Of a DNA stretch of 64,000 bases, positions 1 to 9,601 are shown piece by piece. This stretch comes from Oscillospiraceae bacterium. Lineage in GTDB: Bacteria; Bacillota; Clostridia; Oscillospirales; Oscillospiraceae. How positions within the stretch are numbered: position 1 is the stretch's first letter; each line of letters starts with the position of its first letter. A model generated the notes under the pieces. That model was not told where the DNA came from. It saw only the letters and a list, made by a program, of their open reading frames with translations, and ran no database searches. The translations under genes were made by a program, and so were the position numbers. The stretch spans positions 1-64,000 of the forward strand of contig SVKZ01000001.1 in assembly GCA_015068165.1 (NCBI GenBank). Direction: 5' to 3'.

Positions 1-120
1 GCCCGGGCAGTATATCGGATGGCACGCCGCGGCGATTATGGCTGTAAATGTGTATTCGATGTTGCGCCGGCAGACTTGTCCGCAACACCCAGAGAAGAAC
101 TGATTGCCCATATGCTCTAA
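1..120 (+). CDS. ddh: C-terminal end of meso-diaminopimelate dehydrogenase (5' truncated by window)
   Basis: Frame +1 from base 1 reads ARAVYRMARRGDYGCKCVFDVAPADLSATPREELIAHML*; resembles the C-terminus of DAP dehydrogenases (…ARAAYRM…G..G.KTVFDV…LSP.s.EEL…LL) and lies directly upstream of lysA. Not in the supplied ORF track. Confidence 0.6.
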   Translation, partial: ARAVYRMARRGDYGCKCVFDVAPADLSATPREELIAHML

Positions 121-134
121 GATTGGAAGATAGT

Positions 135-1436
135 ATGATTTTTGAAAATATCGCTGTCAACGAAAAGGGACACCTGACTTTTGCAGGCGTCGATACGGTT
201 GCGCTTGCAGAAAAATACGGAACGCCTTTATACCTGATGGACGAAGAGCGCATCCGTCATAATTGCAAGGTTTATAAGTCGGCAATGGCGGATGCTTTCG
301 GGGAAGGCAGTTATCCGTCCTATGCCGGAAAGGCTGCCTGCTTCAAGCGTATCTATGAGATTATGCGGGAAGAAGAAATGTCTGTGGACCTTGTTTCTCC
401 CGGTGAAATTTATACTGCCTTTAAGGCCGGTTATCCTATGGCAAAGGCTTTTTTTCACGGTAATAACAAGACCGATGGGGATATTTCCTTTGCAATGGAC
501 TGCGGCGTGGGTTGTATTGTAGTAGATGGTTTCGACGAACTATCTGCGGTAGACCGCATTGCGTCTGCCCGTGGAATTTGTCAAAAGATTCTACTGCGGC
601 TCACACCGGGTATTGACCCCCATACCTATGAGGCGGTTGCTACCGGCAAGGTGGACTCTAAATTTGGTGTAGCCATCGAAACCGGACAGGCAGAAGCGTT
701 CGTAAAGGCAGCCCTTGCTTGTAAAAATGTTACCCTTTTGGGCTACCATTGCCATGTGGGCTCTCAGGTATTTGACGATTCTGACAGCGTATATACGGAC
801 TCTGCCCGGGTAATGCTGACTTTTGCCCGTGATATGCAGGAAAAAACCGGCTATGCACCTGAGATTTTTGATATTGGCGGCGGATACGGTGTGCGCTATG
901 TGGAAAGCGATCCCTATGTGGATATTCCGGCAAGTATCCGTAGGGTTTATGAGCATATCTGCTATTTAGCAAACGAACTGGGACTGCCCATGCCGAATGT
1001 TATTATGGAGCCCGGCAGAAGTATTGTGGCAGATGCTGGTATGACCCTTTATACTGCCGGCACGGTGAAGGAAATCACCGGCTACAAAAACTATCTGTCT
1101 GTTGACGGCGGTATGACAGACAATCCCCGCTACGCTCTCTACGGCTCTGCCTATACGGTTTATCTTGCCAATAAAATGACGGAGACGGCATCCTTTACCT
1201 GCGACCTTGTAGGCCGTTGCTGTGAATCCGGCGATGTCTTGCAGCCTGGTGTCGTATTGCCAAAGCCTGTCCGTGGAGATACGGTAGCGGTTTGCACTAC
1301 CGGCGCTTATAACTATTCCATGGCTTCCAACTATAACCGTATTCCCAGACCCCCGGTGGTTATGCTTCGGGGTGGAGAGGATTATGTTGCGGTAAAGCGA
1401 GAGACGCTGGATGATATAATTTCTAATGACCTTTGA
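135..1436 (+). CDS. lysA: Diaminopimelate decarboxylase
   Basis: MIFENIAVNEKGHLTFAGVDTVALAEKYGTPLYLMDE…; PLP fold III decarboxylase motifs (HCHVGSQ, GGGYGVRY, EPGRSIVADAG). ORF track start at 48 is an upstream extension. Confidence 0.93.
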   Translation: MIFENIAVNEKGHLTFAGVDTVALAEKYGTPLYLMDEERIRHNCKVYKSAMADAFGEGSYPSYAGKAACFKRIYEIMREEEMSVDLVSPGEIYTAFKAGYPMAKAFFHGNNKTDGDISFAMDCGVGCIVVDGFDELSAVDRIASARGICQKILLRLTPGIDPHTYEAVATGKVDSKFGVAIETGQAEAFVKAALACKNVTLLGYHCHVGSQVFDDSDSVYTDSARVMLTFARDMQEKTGYAPEIFDIGGGYGVRYVESDPYVDIPASIRRVYEHICYLANELGLPMPNVIMEPGRSIVADAGMTLYTAGTVKEITGYKNYLSVDGGMTDNPRYALYGSAYTVYLANKMTETASFTCDLVGRCCESGDVLQPGVVLPKPVRGDTVAVCTTGAYNYSMASNYNRIPRPPVVMLRGGEDYVAVKRETLDDIISNDL

Positions 1437-1448
1437 GCGGAGGAAACG

Positions 1449-2483
1449 ATGGTTTCTCACCTGAAAACAGAAGACTTTTGGTATGCCTTGCCCGAAGAAC
1501 TGATTGCCCAAACACCCCTTGAAAAGCGGGATTCCTCCCGCCTTTTGGTGTTGGATCGGGAAACCGGGAAGACATGCCATAAGCATTTTTATGATATTCT
1601 TGATTATCTTCAGCCTGGGGATTGTCTTGTTATGAATGATTCCCGTGTGTTGCCTGCGCGGCTTTTGGGGAAACGGCCCTCCGGCGGCGCAGTAGAGCTT
1701 CTTTTACTGCGGGATATGGGCAATAAAAAATGGGAATGTCTTGCAAAGCCCGGCAGAAAGCTACAACCGGGTCAGGAAGTGATTTTTGGTAACGGCGAAC
1801 TGACAGCCACGATCCTGGAAGTTTTGGCAGACGGAAACCGCCTTGTAGAATTTCACTTTGAGGGTATTTTTCTTGAGGTGCTGGAACGGCTGGGTAAAAT
1901 GCCCTTACCGCCTTATATTAAGGCGCAGCTTGAAGATCAGGAACGGTATCAGACCGTTTATTCCCGGGAGGTTGGTTCTGCTGCCGCCCCGACTGCAGGT
2001 CTGCATTTTACACAGGAACTGTTGGATAAGCTGAAAGTAAAAGGCGTTTGTCTTGCCTTTGTTACTTTACATGTGGGCCTTGGTACATTCCGCCCTGTCA
2101 AGGTTGAGAACATCAATGATCATCATATGCACAGCGAGCTGTGTATTTTGCCTGAAGAAACGGCAGATATTCTGAATAAAACCCGCAAAACCGGCGGTCG
2201 GATCATTTGCGTAGGGACAACTTCCTGCCGGACACTGGAATCCCTGGCTTCCGACGATGGCACATTTGTACCCGGAAGTAAATGGACGGATATTTTTATC
2301 TATCCCGGCTATGCCTTCCGGGCGATGGATGGACTCATTACCAATTTCCATTTGCCGGAAAGTACCCTTGTGATGCTTGTCTCTGCCTTTGCCGGCAGGG
2401 AAAATGTCCTGCAGGCTTACAGCGAGGCTGTGCAGGAAAAATATCGTTTCTTCTCCTTTGGAGATGCGATGCTGATTATATAA
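1449..2483 (+). CDS. queA: tRNA preQ1(34) S-adenosylmethionine ribosyltransferase-isomerase
   Basis: Full-length QueA-like protein ([23 protein letters not shown]…; [10 protein letters not shown]…; [18 protein letters not shown]). Confidence 0.95.
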   Translation: MVSHLKTEDFWYALPEELIAQTPLEKRDSSRLLVLDRETGKTCHKHFYDILDYLQPGDCLVMNDSRVLPARLLGKRPSGGAVELLLLRDMGNKKWECLAKPGRKLQPGQEVIFGNGELTATILEVLADGNRLVEFHFEGIFLEVLERLGKMPLPPYIKAQLEDQERYQTVYSREVGSAAAPTAGLHFTQELLDKLKVKGVCLAFVTLHVGLGTFRPVKVENINDHHMHSELCILPEETADILNKTRKTGGRIICVGTTSCRTLESLASDDGTFVPGSKWTDIFIYPGYAFRAMDGLITNFHLPESTLVMLVSAFAGRENVLQAYSEAVQEKYRFFSFGDAMLII

Positions 2484-2496
2484 CTGAGAGGTTATT

Positions 2497-3627
2497 ATGT
2501 ATAAACTGCTCAAAACAGAAGGCATTGCCCGCCGCGGCGAATTTACCTGCGCTCACGGTACGGTACAGACTCCTGTATTTATGAATGTGGGCACACAAGC
2601 GGCGATTAAGGGCGCTTTAAGTGCGGAAGATCTTGAAAACATCGGCTGTCAGGTTGAATTGTCTAACACCTATCATCTGCACCTTCGACCCGGTGATGAG
2701 GTAGTAAAGAAGTGTGGCGGAATCCATAAATTTATGACCTGGGACAAGCCCATTCTTACCGATTCCGGCGGATTTCAGGTGTTTTCTCTTTCCTCTCTGC
2801 GAAAAATCAAGGAGGAGGGCGTAACCTTTGCTTCTCACATTGACGGACATAAGATTTTTATGGGTCCTGAGGAGAGCATGCAGATTCAGTCCAATCTTGG
2901 CTCGGATATTTGTATGGCCTTTGATGAATGTATTGAAAACCCTGCACCTCGGAAATATGTGCAAGACAGCGTGGACAGAACTTACCGTTGGCTTGTCCGC
3001 TGTAAAGCGGAGAATGCCCGTTTAAATGCGCTTCCCGATACGGTAAACCCCCAACAGATGCTCTGGGGCATCAACCAAGGTGGCACATATTCCGATATTC
3101 GTGTTGACCATATGAAGCGGATTGCGGAGCTTGACCTGCCCGGTTATGCTATCGGCGGTTTGGCGGTTGGAGAGACTGCGGAGGAGATGTATGGCATTAT
3201 TGAGGCGGTAGAACCCCATATGCCCACAGATAAACCCCGTTATTTAATGGGAGTGGGTACGCCGTCAAATATAATTGAAGCAGTTGCCCGTGGTGTAGAT
3301 TTCTTTGACTGTGTAATGCCTGCCCGCAACGCCCGACATGCCAGACTTTTTACCTGGGAGGGCGCAATCAATCTGAAAAACGCCAAGTATCAACTGGATA
3401 TGCTGCCCATTGATCCCCAATGCGATTGCCCGGTTTGCCGCCGCTATACAAGGGCTTATATCCGTCATCTTTTCGTGGCTGATGAGATGCTTGCTATGCG
3501 GCTTTCGGTTATGCACAACCTGTATTTCTACAATAAGCTGATGGAGAAAATCCGTTTCCACCTGGACAACGGCACATTCCATGCCTTCAGATGTGAATTT
3601 TCTGAGAAATTATCCAGAAGAATCTAA
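2497..3627 (+). CDS. tgt: Queuine tRNA-ribosyltransferase
   Basis: TGT motifs (TPVFMNVGTQAAIKG, SNTYHLHLRPGDE, LTDSGGFQVFSL, C.C..C zinc site CDCPVCRRYTRAYIRHL). Confidence 0.96.
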   Translation: MYKLLKTEGIARRGEFTCAHGTVQTPVFMNVGTQAAIKGALSAEDLENIGCQVELSNTYHLHLRPGDEVVKKCGGIHKFMTWDKPILTDSGGFQVFSLSSLRKIKEEGVTFASHIDGHKIFMGPEESMQIQSNLGSDICMAFDECIENPAPRKYVQDSVDRTYRWLVRCKAENARLNALPDTVNPQQMLWGINQGGTYSDIRVDHMKRIAELDLPGYAIGGLAVGETAEEMYGIIEAVEPHMPTDKPRYLMGVGTPSNIIEAVARGVDFFDCVMPARNARHARLFTWEGAINLKNAKYQLDMLPIDPQCDCPVCRRYTRAYIRHLFVADEMLAMRLSVMHNLYFYNKLMEKIRFHLDNGTFHAFRCEFSEKLSRRI

Positions 3628-3694
3628 ATTACAGTTGCAATTTCCCTAAATAATGGTATAATCAACTGGATAAAACACAAAAGGAGCTATATGT

Positions 3695-4075
3695 ATGTTT
3701 CATTTTTTAGAGGATACCGTTGTCAATCCTACTGCTGACCTGCTGAGCATATTACCTATGCTCGTCATTATGATCGCATTGTTCTATTTTATGCTGATCC
3801 GCCCTGAGAACAAGCGTAAAAAGGAAGCTGAGAAGATGCGTTCCGAGCTGAGAAATGGCGACCGTGTTACTACCATTGGCGGCATTTGCGGCGTTGTTGT
3901 GGATGTTAAGAGCGATAAGTTTGTTATTGAGACCGGCGCAGATCAGGTTCGCGTTGAGTTTGCAATGTGGGCGCTGTCCACCAATGAGACTGCTGCTGAG
4001 AAGGCAAAGGCTGAGGCGAAAAAGGCTGAAGAAGCAAGAGCCAAGGCTAAGGCTGATAAGAAGATAAAGAAATAA
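3695..4075 (+). CDS. yajC: Preprotein translocase subunit YajC
   Basis: Single TM then RPENKRKKEAEKMRSELRNGDRVTTIGGICGVV; downstream of tgt. Confidence 0.9.
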   Translation: MFHFLEDTVVNPTADLLSILPMLVIMIALFYFMLIRPENKRKKEAEKMRSELRNGDRVTTIGGICGVVVDVKSDKFVIETGADQVRVEFAMWALSTNETAAEKAKAEAKKAEEARAKAKADKKIKK

Positions 4076-4082
4076 TCTCCCA

Positions 4083-4116
4083 AAGCGCCGCCGAGAATAT
4101 CTGCGGCGCTTTTTTC
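4083..4116 (+). terminator. Rho-independent terminator after yajC
   Basis: aaagcgccgc(cgagaatat)ctgcggcgctttttt hairpin with U-tract. Confidence 0.8.
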
Positions 4117-4138
4117 TGATAGTGCTGCTCTTGGCTAT

Positions 4139-4168
4139 TGACGAATTTGTTTTTTTGCGTTATAATAC
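4139..4168 (+). promoter_or_regulatory. Sigma-A-type promoter for the cobalamin-riboswitch operon
   Basis: TTGACG – 17 nt – TATAAT. Confidence 0.6.
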
Positions 4169-4204
4169 CACCTGTATAAAAGAATAACCACAGTCCATAA
4201 CGAA

Positions 4205-4335
4205 TGTTTTTCTGAATGCTTCGGCGTGAGGGGATAGGGGAACACGGTGCGAATCCGTGGCAACAGCCATTACCGTATTTGAGGACGCTCATAAGTCGGA
4301 ATGCCTATCGTTCTGTGGCTCTGCAAATAAGACCC
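4205..4335 (+). ncRNA. Cobalamin riboswitch (approximate boundaries)
   Basis: gaggggataggggaacacggtgcgaatccgtggcaacagcc…aagtcggaatgcct matches the conserved core (GGGAA…GGTGCGAATCCG…GCA-ACAGCC…AAGuCgGaAuGCC). Confidence 0.8.
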
Positions 4336-4378
4336 TTGGGCAAATCAGGAGGGGAATGCAGCCGCTTTGGCGCCTTAC

Positions 4379-4408
4379 TGCACCCTTTCTGTGGAAGGGT
4401 GCTTTTTG
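4379..4408 (+). terminator. Terminator in the riboswitch expression platform
   Basis: GCACCCTT(tctgtgg)AAGGGTGC followed by TTTTTG, between riboswitch and first ORF. Confidence 0.75.
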
Positions 4409-4450
4409 TGTTTTCTTTCATACGAAAATTTATGAAAGTAGGTAAAAACA

Positions 4451-4873
4451 ATGAAAAAAACAATCTCTCTCATTTTGGCGGTCTTTTGCATCGTCGCAAT
4501 ATTTGCAGGTTGCAGAAATAATGAACCTGTGTACGTTGACGGTACGGTAAGATTCACCGAGGACACCACCCTTGGAAGCGGCAGCAAAACCATTACCGTA
4601 ACGGTAAAGGACAACGAAGGTAAGGAAGTGAAATTCACCATCAAGACCGACGCAAAGACGGTAGGCGAAGCGCTGCTGGAAAACAAGGTGATTGCAGGCG
4701 AAGATGGACAATATGGAATGTATATTAAAGTTGTCAACGGCTTGCGAGCTGACTATGATAAAGACCACGCATACTGGTCATTTATCGCCAATGGTGAAGT
4801 GTCGATGACCGGCGTTGACACTACAGACCTTATAGATGGAGGAAATTACGAGCTTGTCTACAAGGTCGGCTAA
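4451..4873 (+). CDS. DUF4430-type (transcobalamin-like C-terminal domain) lipoprotein
   Basis: Lipoprotein signal (MKKTISLILAVFCIVAIFAGC); TITVTVKDNEGKEVKFTIKTDAKTVGEALLENKV… typical of DUF4430; behind a cobalamin riboswitch. Confidence 0.75.
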   Translation: MKKTISLILAVFCIVAIFAGCRNNEPVYVDGTVRFTEDTTLGSGSKTITVTVKDNEGKEVKFTIKTDAKTVGEALLENKVIAGEDGQYGMYIKVVNGLRADYDKDHAYWSFIANGEVSMTGVDTTDLIDGGNYELVYKVG

Positions 4874-5384
4874 GTTATCACTTCGGGAGATGTGCGTCTT
4901 TGCAATGCTTGGGGCGCTGATGTTTGCATCTAAAATCATTATGGAGGTTCTGCCCAACATCCATATTCTTGGTATGCTGACTATGGTGTACACCGTTGCA
5001 TTTCGCAAAAAAGCATTGATTCCGCTGTATGTGTATGTAATGCTAAACGGCATTTTTGCCGGTTTTGCGACCTGGTGGATTCCGTATTTGTATATTTGGA
5101 CTGTCCTCTGGGGCGCAACGATGCTGTTACCAAAGAATATGCCCAGGGCAGTAGCGGTGGTGGTTTACCCATTACTTTGCTCCCTGCACGGCATGCTGTT
5201 TGGTGTGCTTTATGCCCCGGCGCAGGCACTTCTTTTTGGCCTGGATTTTCAGGGAATGCTCGCCTGGATTGCGGCGGGATTTGTCTTTGACGTTACCCAT
5301 GCCATCGGTAATTTTGCCGCAGGACTGCTTATTCTGCCGATGGCACAACTTCTTATTAAATTAAGGAGAATAAGTAGAATTTAA
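4836..5384 (+). CDS. ECF transporter S component (predicted cobalamin/corrinoid uptake)
   Basis: Six-TM small membrane protein with N-terminal ECF-S-like segment (LSLREMCVFAMLGALMFASKIIMEVLPNIHILG); 38-nt overlap with the DUF4430 gene. Confidence 0.7.
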   Translation: MEEITSLSTRSAKLSLREMCVFAMLGALMFASKIIMEVLPNIHILGMLTMVYTVAFRKKALIPLYVYVMLNGIFAGFATWWIPYLYIWTVLWGATMLLPKNMPRAVAVVVYPLLCSLHGMLFGVLYAPAQALLFGLDFQGMLAWIAAGFVFDVTHAIGNFAAGLLILPMAQLLIKLRRISRI

Positions 5385-5387
5385 CAG

Positions 5388-5416
5388 ACAAAAAGGACGC
5401 TTCGGCGTCCTTTTTT
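5388..5416 (+). terminator. Rho-independent terminator
   Basis: aaaggacgc(ttcg)gcgtccttttttc. Confidence 0.85.
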
Positions 5417-5476
5417 CTTGCAAAGGTTTGACAGATATGATAAACTATTCCAAATTGCTTCATTCAGGAGGAATTT

Positions 5477-6649
5477 ATGACAAAATTTCTGCTGTCCATA
5501 TTTGTGAAAAATAAATCAGATTCGTCCTTGCAGGAGGTTCGCGCAAAGATCGGGAGACTTTCCGGAATGGTTGGCGTGATATGCAACTTGTTGGTCGTTG
5601 CAATGAAAATGACCCTTGGTTTTTTAACAGGGGCGTTTTCCGTGATTGCCGATGCCATGAACAATCTGTCGGATGCTGCCAGCGCAATAGTTACCCTGAT
5701 TGGTTTTAAGCTGGCTGAAAAACCTGCGGATAAGGATCATCCCTACGGACACGCCCGGTATGAATATCTTTCTGGACTTGCGGTTGCGGCAATGATTCTG
5801 CTGATTGGTGTTGAATTGTTGAAAACCTCCGTAGATAAAATTATCCATCCGGTGGCGATTGCCTATACCTTTCCGCTTTATGTGGTGCTTGTGGTATCGG
5901 TGCTGGTGAAATTTTGGATGTATTTATTTAACAGGAAGCTTGGGAAGATGATCGCTTCCTCCGCACTGTTTGCTACGGCGATTGACAGCCGCAATGATGC
6001 GATTACCACAGTTGCGATTCTGTTATCTGCAATAGTCGCCGTCCTTACGGATCTGAATATAGATGGCTATGTCAGCCTCGGGCTGTCTGCATTTATTATG
6101 TATAGCGGTGTACAGTTGGCCCGACAGACCATCAGCCCCCTTTTAGGCGAGTCTGCAAGCCCTCGGTTGCGGGAAGATATTCTTTCTGTACTGGAAGGGG
6201 AACCCAAAGTTTTAGGCTACCACGACCTGATGATCCACGATTATGGTCCCGGTCAGCGGTTTGGCAGTCTGCACATTGAGATGGACTGTAGGGAAGACCC
6301 TATGGCGTGTCATGATATTATTGATAACATGGAGCGAATTTGTCTGGAAAGGTACAATATCCACCTTGTGATCCATTATGATCCTATTGTAACGGACGAT
6401 GGGGAACTCAGCCGGTTACGGGAAACAGTAACGCAGATATTGCGCACACTGGATAGCCGTATTTCTATCCACGATTTTCGTATGGTTCGGGGAAATGACC
6501 ATACAAATCTCATTTTTGATATGGTTTTACCATCTGAACTTATGCAAAAACGATTTGAAATTAAGGAGGCGCTTGATAAAGTCCTTGCAGAGTTGGATGG
6601 AAACACATACTATACCGTTGTAGAATACGATATGGAAGGCTTTAATTAG
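5477..6649 (+). CDS. Cation diffusion facilitator family transporter
   Basis: CDF motifs: IADAMNNLSDAASAIVTLIGFKLAEKPADKDHPYGHARYEYL…. Confidence 0.93.
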   Translation: MTKFLLSIFVKNKSDSSLQEVRAKIGRLSGMVGVICNLLVVAMKMTLGFLTGAFSVIADAMNNLSDAASAIVTLIGFKLAEKPADKDHPYGHARYEYLSGLAVAAMILLIGVELLKTSVDKIIHPVAIAYTFPLYVVLVVSVLVKFWMYLFNRKLGKMIASSALFATAIDSRNDAITTVAILLSAIVAVLTDLNIDGYVSLGLSAFIMYSGVQLARQTISPLLGESASPRLREDILSVLEGEPKVLGYHDLMIHDYGPGQRFGSLHIEMDCREDPMACHDIIDNMERICLERYNIHLVIHYDPIVTDDGELSRLRETVTQILRTLDSRISIHDFRMVRGNDHTNLIFDMVLPSELMQKRFEIKEALDKVLAELDGNTYYTVVEYDMEGFN

Positions 6650-6663
6650 AGAGGGGTAAAAGA

Positions 6664-8034
6664 ATGAAGACAAAAGAGCATAAAATCGGTTTTGGTGAGA
6701 AATTGGGCTTCTGCACATTTTCTACCGCAAGTAATGTGGTCTTTAATTTTAAGGACCTGTTTTACTTATTTTTTCTTACAAACGTTATGGGTATCAGCAT
6801 TGAGCATGCTGGCCTGATCACGGCAATCGGCATTATTTGGGACGCGATTAATGATCCTATGGTCGGTTATTGGGCGGTTAACCATAAGTTCAAGAACGGC
6901 GAAAAGTGCCGTCCCTTTGCGCTATGGTGCGCAGTGCCGTGGGCGATCAGTGTTATGCTGATGTTTACAACCTTTGATGTTTCATATGGCTTTAAGATGG
7001 GTATTGCCATTGCCATTTATTTCCTGTTTGAGCTGTTTAATACCTTTGCCGCCATTCCCTATAATGCGATGGGCTCTCTTGCAACATCTGACGATGCGGA
7101 GCGTCGCTCCATCAATGTTGCCCGTAATTTAGGCGGCTGTATCGGTTCTGCGATTGGTTCTGTTGCGCTGTATCCTCTCCTTGACTTGCTGGGCGGTCTG
7201 GACGCACAGGGTAATGTTCTGCAGGATGAGAACGGCCAGAGAGCGTTCTTTTGGGCTGCTGCCATTATGGGTGCTGTCTGTATTGCAGGTAGCTTGGCGC
7301 ACTATTTCACAACAAAGGAACGGGTTAAGCAGGCAGATCCGGATGAATCCAAGATTCCTGTGATAGATGTTGCCAAAATGCTCCTTAAGAGCCGCTCTTG
7401 GGTGATGAATACTATTTACGTGATTTGCTACGGCATGCTGAATCTGCTGGTTATGAGCACACTTAATTATTATGCTACATATGTCCTTGGCAGTGCTTCT
7501 GCAGCGACTCCTATTCTTGCGGTATTCCTTGTTACCGCAGTGGTTGCCACACTGCTGGCAACACCCATCGATAAGCGTTTAGGCCGCAGAAAGACGATGG
7601 TCCTGTCTGCTGTTATTTATATCGTAGGTAAAATTTGGTTTGTCCTTGATCCCTATTCCATGGGTGCGATCTACGTCAACGGTATTACGGTCGCGCTGGC
7701 TATGAATTTGGCGTTTGTTATGTTTAACACCAACCGTAACAATATTGCCGACCTGATCGAGTGGCAGAGTGGCCGCCGGATCGACAGCTTGGTATCTACC
7801 TGCGATAACCTTGCCAGCAAGCTGTCTAAGGCAGGTGCTAACCTGCTGATGACTGGTGCCCTTGCGCACTTCGGCTTTAACGCAGAACTCCCCACACAGC
7901 CCCAAAGTGCCATTGATACGATCTGCGCCCTTCTTGGTTGGGTACCGATGCTCGTGGCTGTGGTAATGCTTGTTGTGGCTTTCTTCCATCCCATTGAGCA
8001 TGAAATGGCCCAGATGAAGGGAGAAGAGAAGTAA
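6664..8034 (+). CDS. MFS / glycoside-pentoside-hexuronide (GPH):cation symporter family transporter
   Basis: 12-TM protein with GPH-type motifs (IIWDAINDPMVGYWAVNHKFKNGEKCRPF…, NTNRNNIADLIEWQSGRR). Confidence 0.85.
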   Translation: MKTKEHKIGFGEKLGFCTFSTASNVVFNFKDLFYLFFLTNVMGISIEHAGLITAIGIIWDAINDPMVGYWAVNHKFKNGEKCRPFALWCAVPWAISVMLMFTTFDVSYGFKMGIAIAIYFLFELFNTFAAIPYNAMGSLATSDDAERRSINVARNLGGCIGSAIGSVALYPLLDLLGGLDAQGNVLQDENGQRAFFWAAAIMGAVCIAGSLAHYFTTKERVKQADPDESKIPVIDVAKMLLKSRSWVMNTIYVICYGMLNLLVMSTLNYYATYVLGSASAATPILAVFLVTAVVATLLATPIDKRLGRRKTMVLSAVIYIVGKIWFVLDPYSMGAIYVNGITVALAMNLAFVMFNTNRNNIADLIEWQSGRRIDSLVSTCDNLASKLSKAGANLLMTGALAHFGFNAELPTQPQSAIDTICALLGWVPMLVAVVMLVVAFFHPIEHEMAQMKGEEK

Positions 8035-9473
8035 TGGAATTTCTATGGATTGTCCCCGGTGTACTTGCTGTACTGTTGTTAGTTGCGCTTGTCCGCACCT
8101 TTCTTATCAAGGCACCCAAATATACAGAACGGGCGATAGAATTTCCGCAAGACGAGATGGACGCCTATGCTGAAAAATTGGGGGATATGATCCGTGTTCC
8201 TACTGTCTCGAAGAGAGAGGATGAAGATCTTACTCAGTTTTATGCATATCACAAGGAACTGGAACGACTGTTCCCCAATGTCCATAAAACACTGGATTTG
8301 ACTGTTCTCCAAGGCACACTGATCTACCGTTGGCATGGGACCGACCGGGATCGCCGCCCCATTCTGCTGATGGGGCATCAGGATGTTGTGCCGGCCTCCG
8401 ATGCCGGCTGGCAGGTTCCGGCGTACAGTGGTGCTGTGATTGACGGTAAGGTTTACGGCCGCGGTGCGCTGGATTGCAAGAGCACGATGTTTACCCAGCT
8501 GCAAGCGGTGGAAGAGCTGATTGCAAGCGGTTTTGAGCCTGGTTGCGACATCTATCTTGAATACGCTATCAACGAAGAAACCGGCGGTGCAGGCGCGAAG
8601 AATGCTATGGAATACCTGCGCGATCAGGGAATTACTCTGGCTCTCGTGCTGGATGAGGGTGGCGCAGTAATTGATAAGGCTGTGGATGGAATGGACCGTC
8701 CCTTTGCAGTGGTTGGTGTAACCGAAAAGGGTTATATGGACCTGAAGATCACAGCGCAGGGCAAGGGCGGACATAGCAGTACGCCTCCGAGAAATACACC
8801 TGCGGCGCGTTTGTTTGCATTTGCCAATGAGATCGAAAAGAAGCGTCCTTTCCAAAAGAAAATGCTTCCGGAAACCATTAAGATGCTCTCCCGGATGGCA
8901 CCTGCGTTTCCGTTCGGCCTGCGTTTTATTTTGGGTAACCTCTGGCTGTTCCGGCCTCTTGTAAAAGTGCTGATGCCCGCAGTATCGCCCTTTGGAGAAG
9001 CGATTATGGCAACCACCTGTTGCTTTACGATGATGCAGGGCTCAGATGCGGCGAATGTGATTCCCAAAGAGCCTTACATTGTGGCAAATCTGCGCACAAC
9101 ATCCTTCCAGGGCTGTGATGATTCTCTTGCTCTGATGCGGAAATATGCGGATAAATATGGTTTGAAGATCGAGGTTTTGCTCCGCCGGGATGCATCTCCC
9201 ATTTCCAATATTTATTCCGATGAGTATGCCTATGTGGAGTCCTGTATCCGGGAAAAATTCCCCGGTGTCGGTGTTACACCCTACATTATTATGGGTGGTA
9301 CGGACTGCCGACATTTCCACGCTCTGTCTGAAAATGCCTTGCGTTTTTCGCCTGTTCCTATGTCGTCTGCCCAATCTGCCAGTTGCCATGCTGTGGATGA
9401 GAATGTAGATTTGACAGCGTTGTACGAGGGCGTGAAGTTCTACAAGTATTTTATTGGGAATTATAAGCTGTAA
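8034..9473 (+). CDS. M20 family metallopeptidase, PM20D1-like, with N-terminal TM helix
   Basis: LLMGHQDVVPA, GRGALDCKSTM, NEETGGAGA, GHSSTPP; start overlaps the upstream transporter stop (TAATG). Confidence 0.85.
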   Translation: MEFLWIVPGVLAVLLLVALVRTFLIKAPKYTERAIEFPQDEMDAYAEKLGDMIRVPTVSKREDEDLTQFYAYHKELERLFPNVHKTLDLTVLQGTLIYRWHGTDRDRRPILLMGHQDVVPASDAGWQVPAYSGAVIDGKVYGRGALDCKSTMFTQLQAVEELIASGFEPGCDIYLEYAINEETGGAGAKNAMEYLRDQGITLALVLDEGGAVIDKAVDGMDRPFAVVGVTEKGYMDLKITAQGKGGHSSTPPRNTPAARLFAFANEIEKKRPFQKKMLPETIKMLSRMAPAFPFGLRFILGNLWLFRPLVKVLMPAVSPFGEAIMATTCCFTMMQGSDAANVIPKEPYIVANLRTTSFQGCDDSLALMRKYADKYGLKIEVLLRRDASPISNIYSDEYAYVESCIREKFPGVGVTPYIIMGGTDCRHFHALSENALRFSPVPMSSAQSASCHAVDENVDLTALYEGVKFYKYFIGNYKL

Positions 9474-9481
9474 TCAAAAAG

Positions 9482-9508
9482 AGATACCGCTGTGCGGTAT
9501 CTCTTTTT
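9482..9508 (+). terminator. Rho-independent terminator
   Basis: agataccgc(tgt)gcggtatctcttttt. Confidence 0.85.
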
Positions 9509-9601
9509 GTAACCTGAAAGCCCCCGAACAACAAATAGAAAATTATAGTTGTCTTTTGCCACTTGTTCTTGTAGAATATAGGAAGGAGGGGGGCGGTATT
9601 T

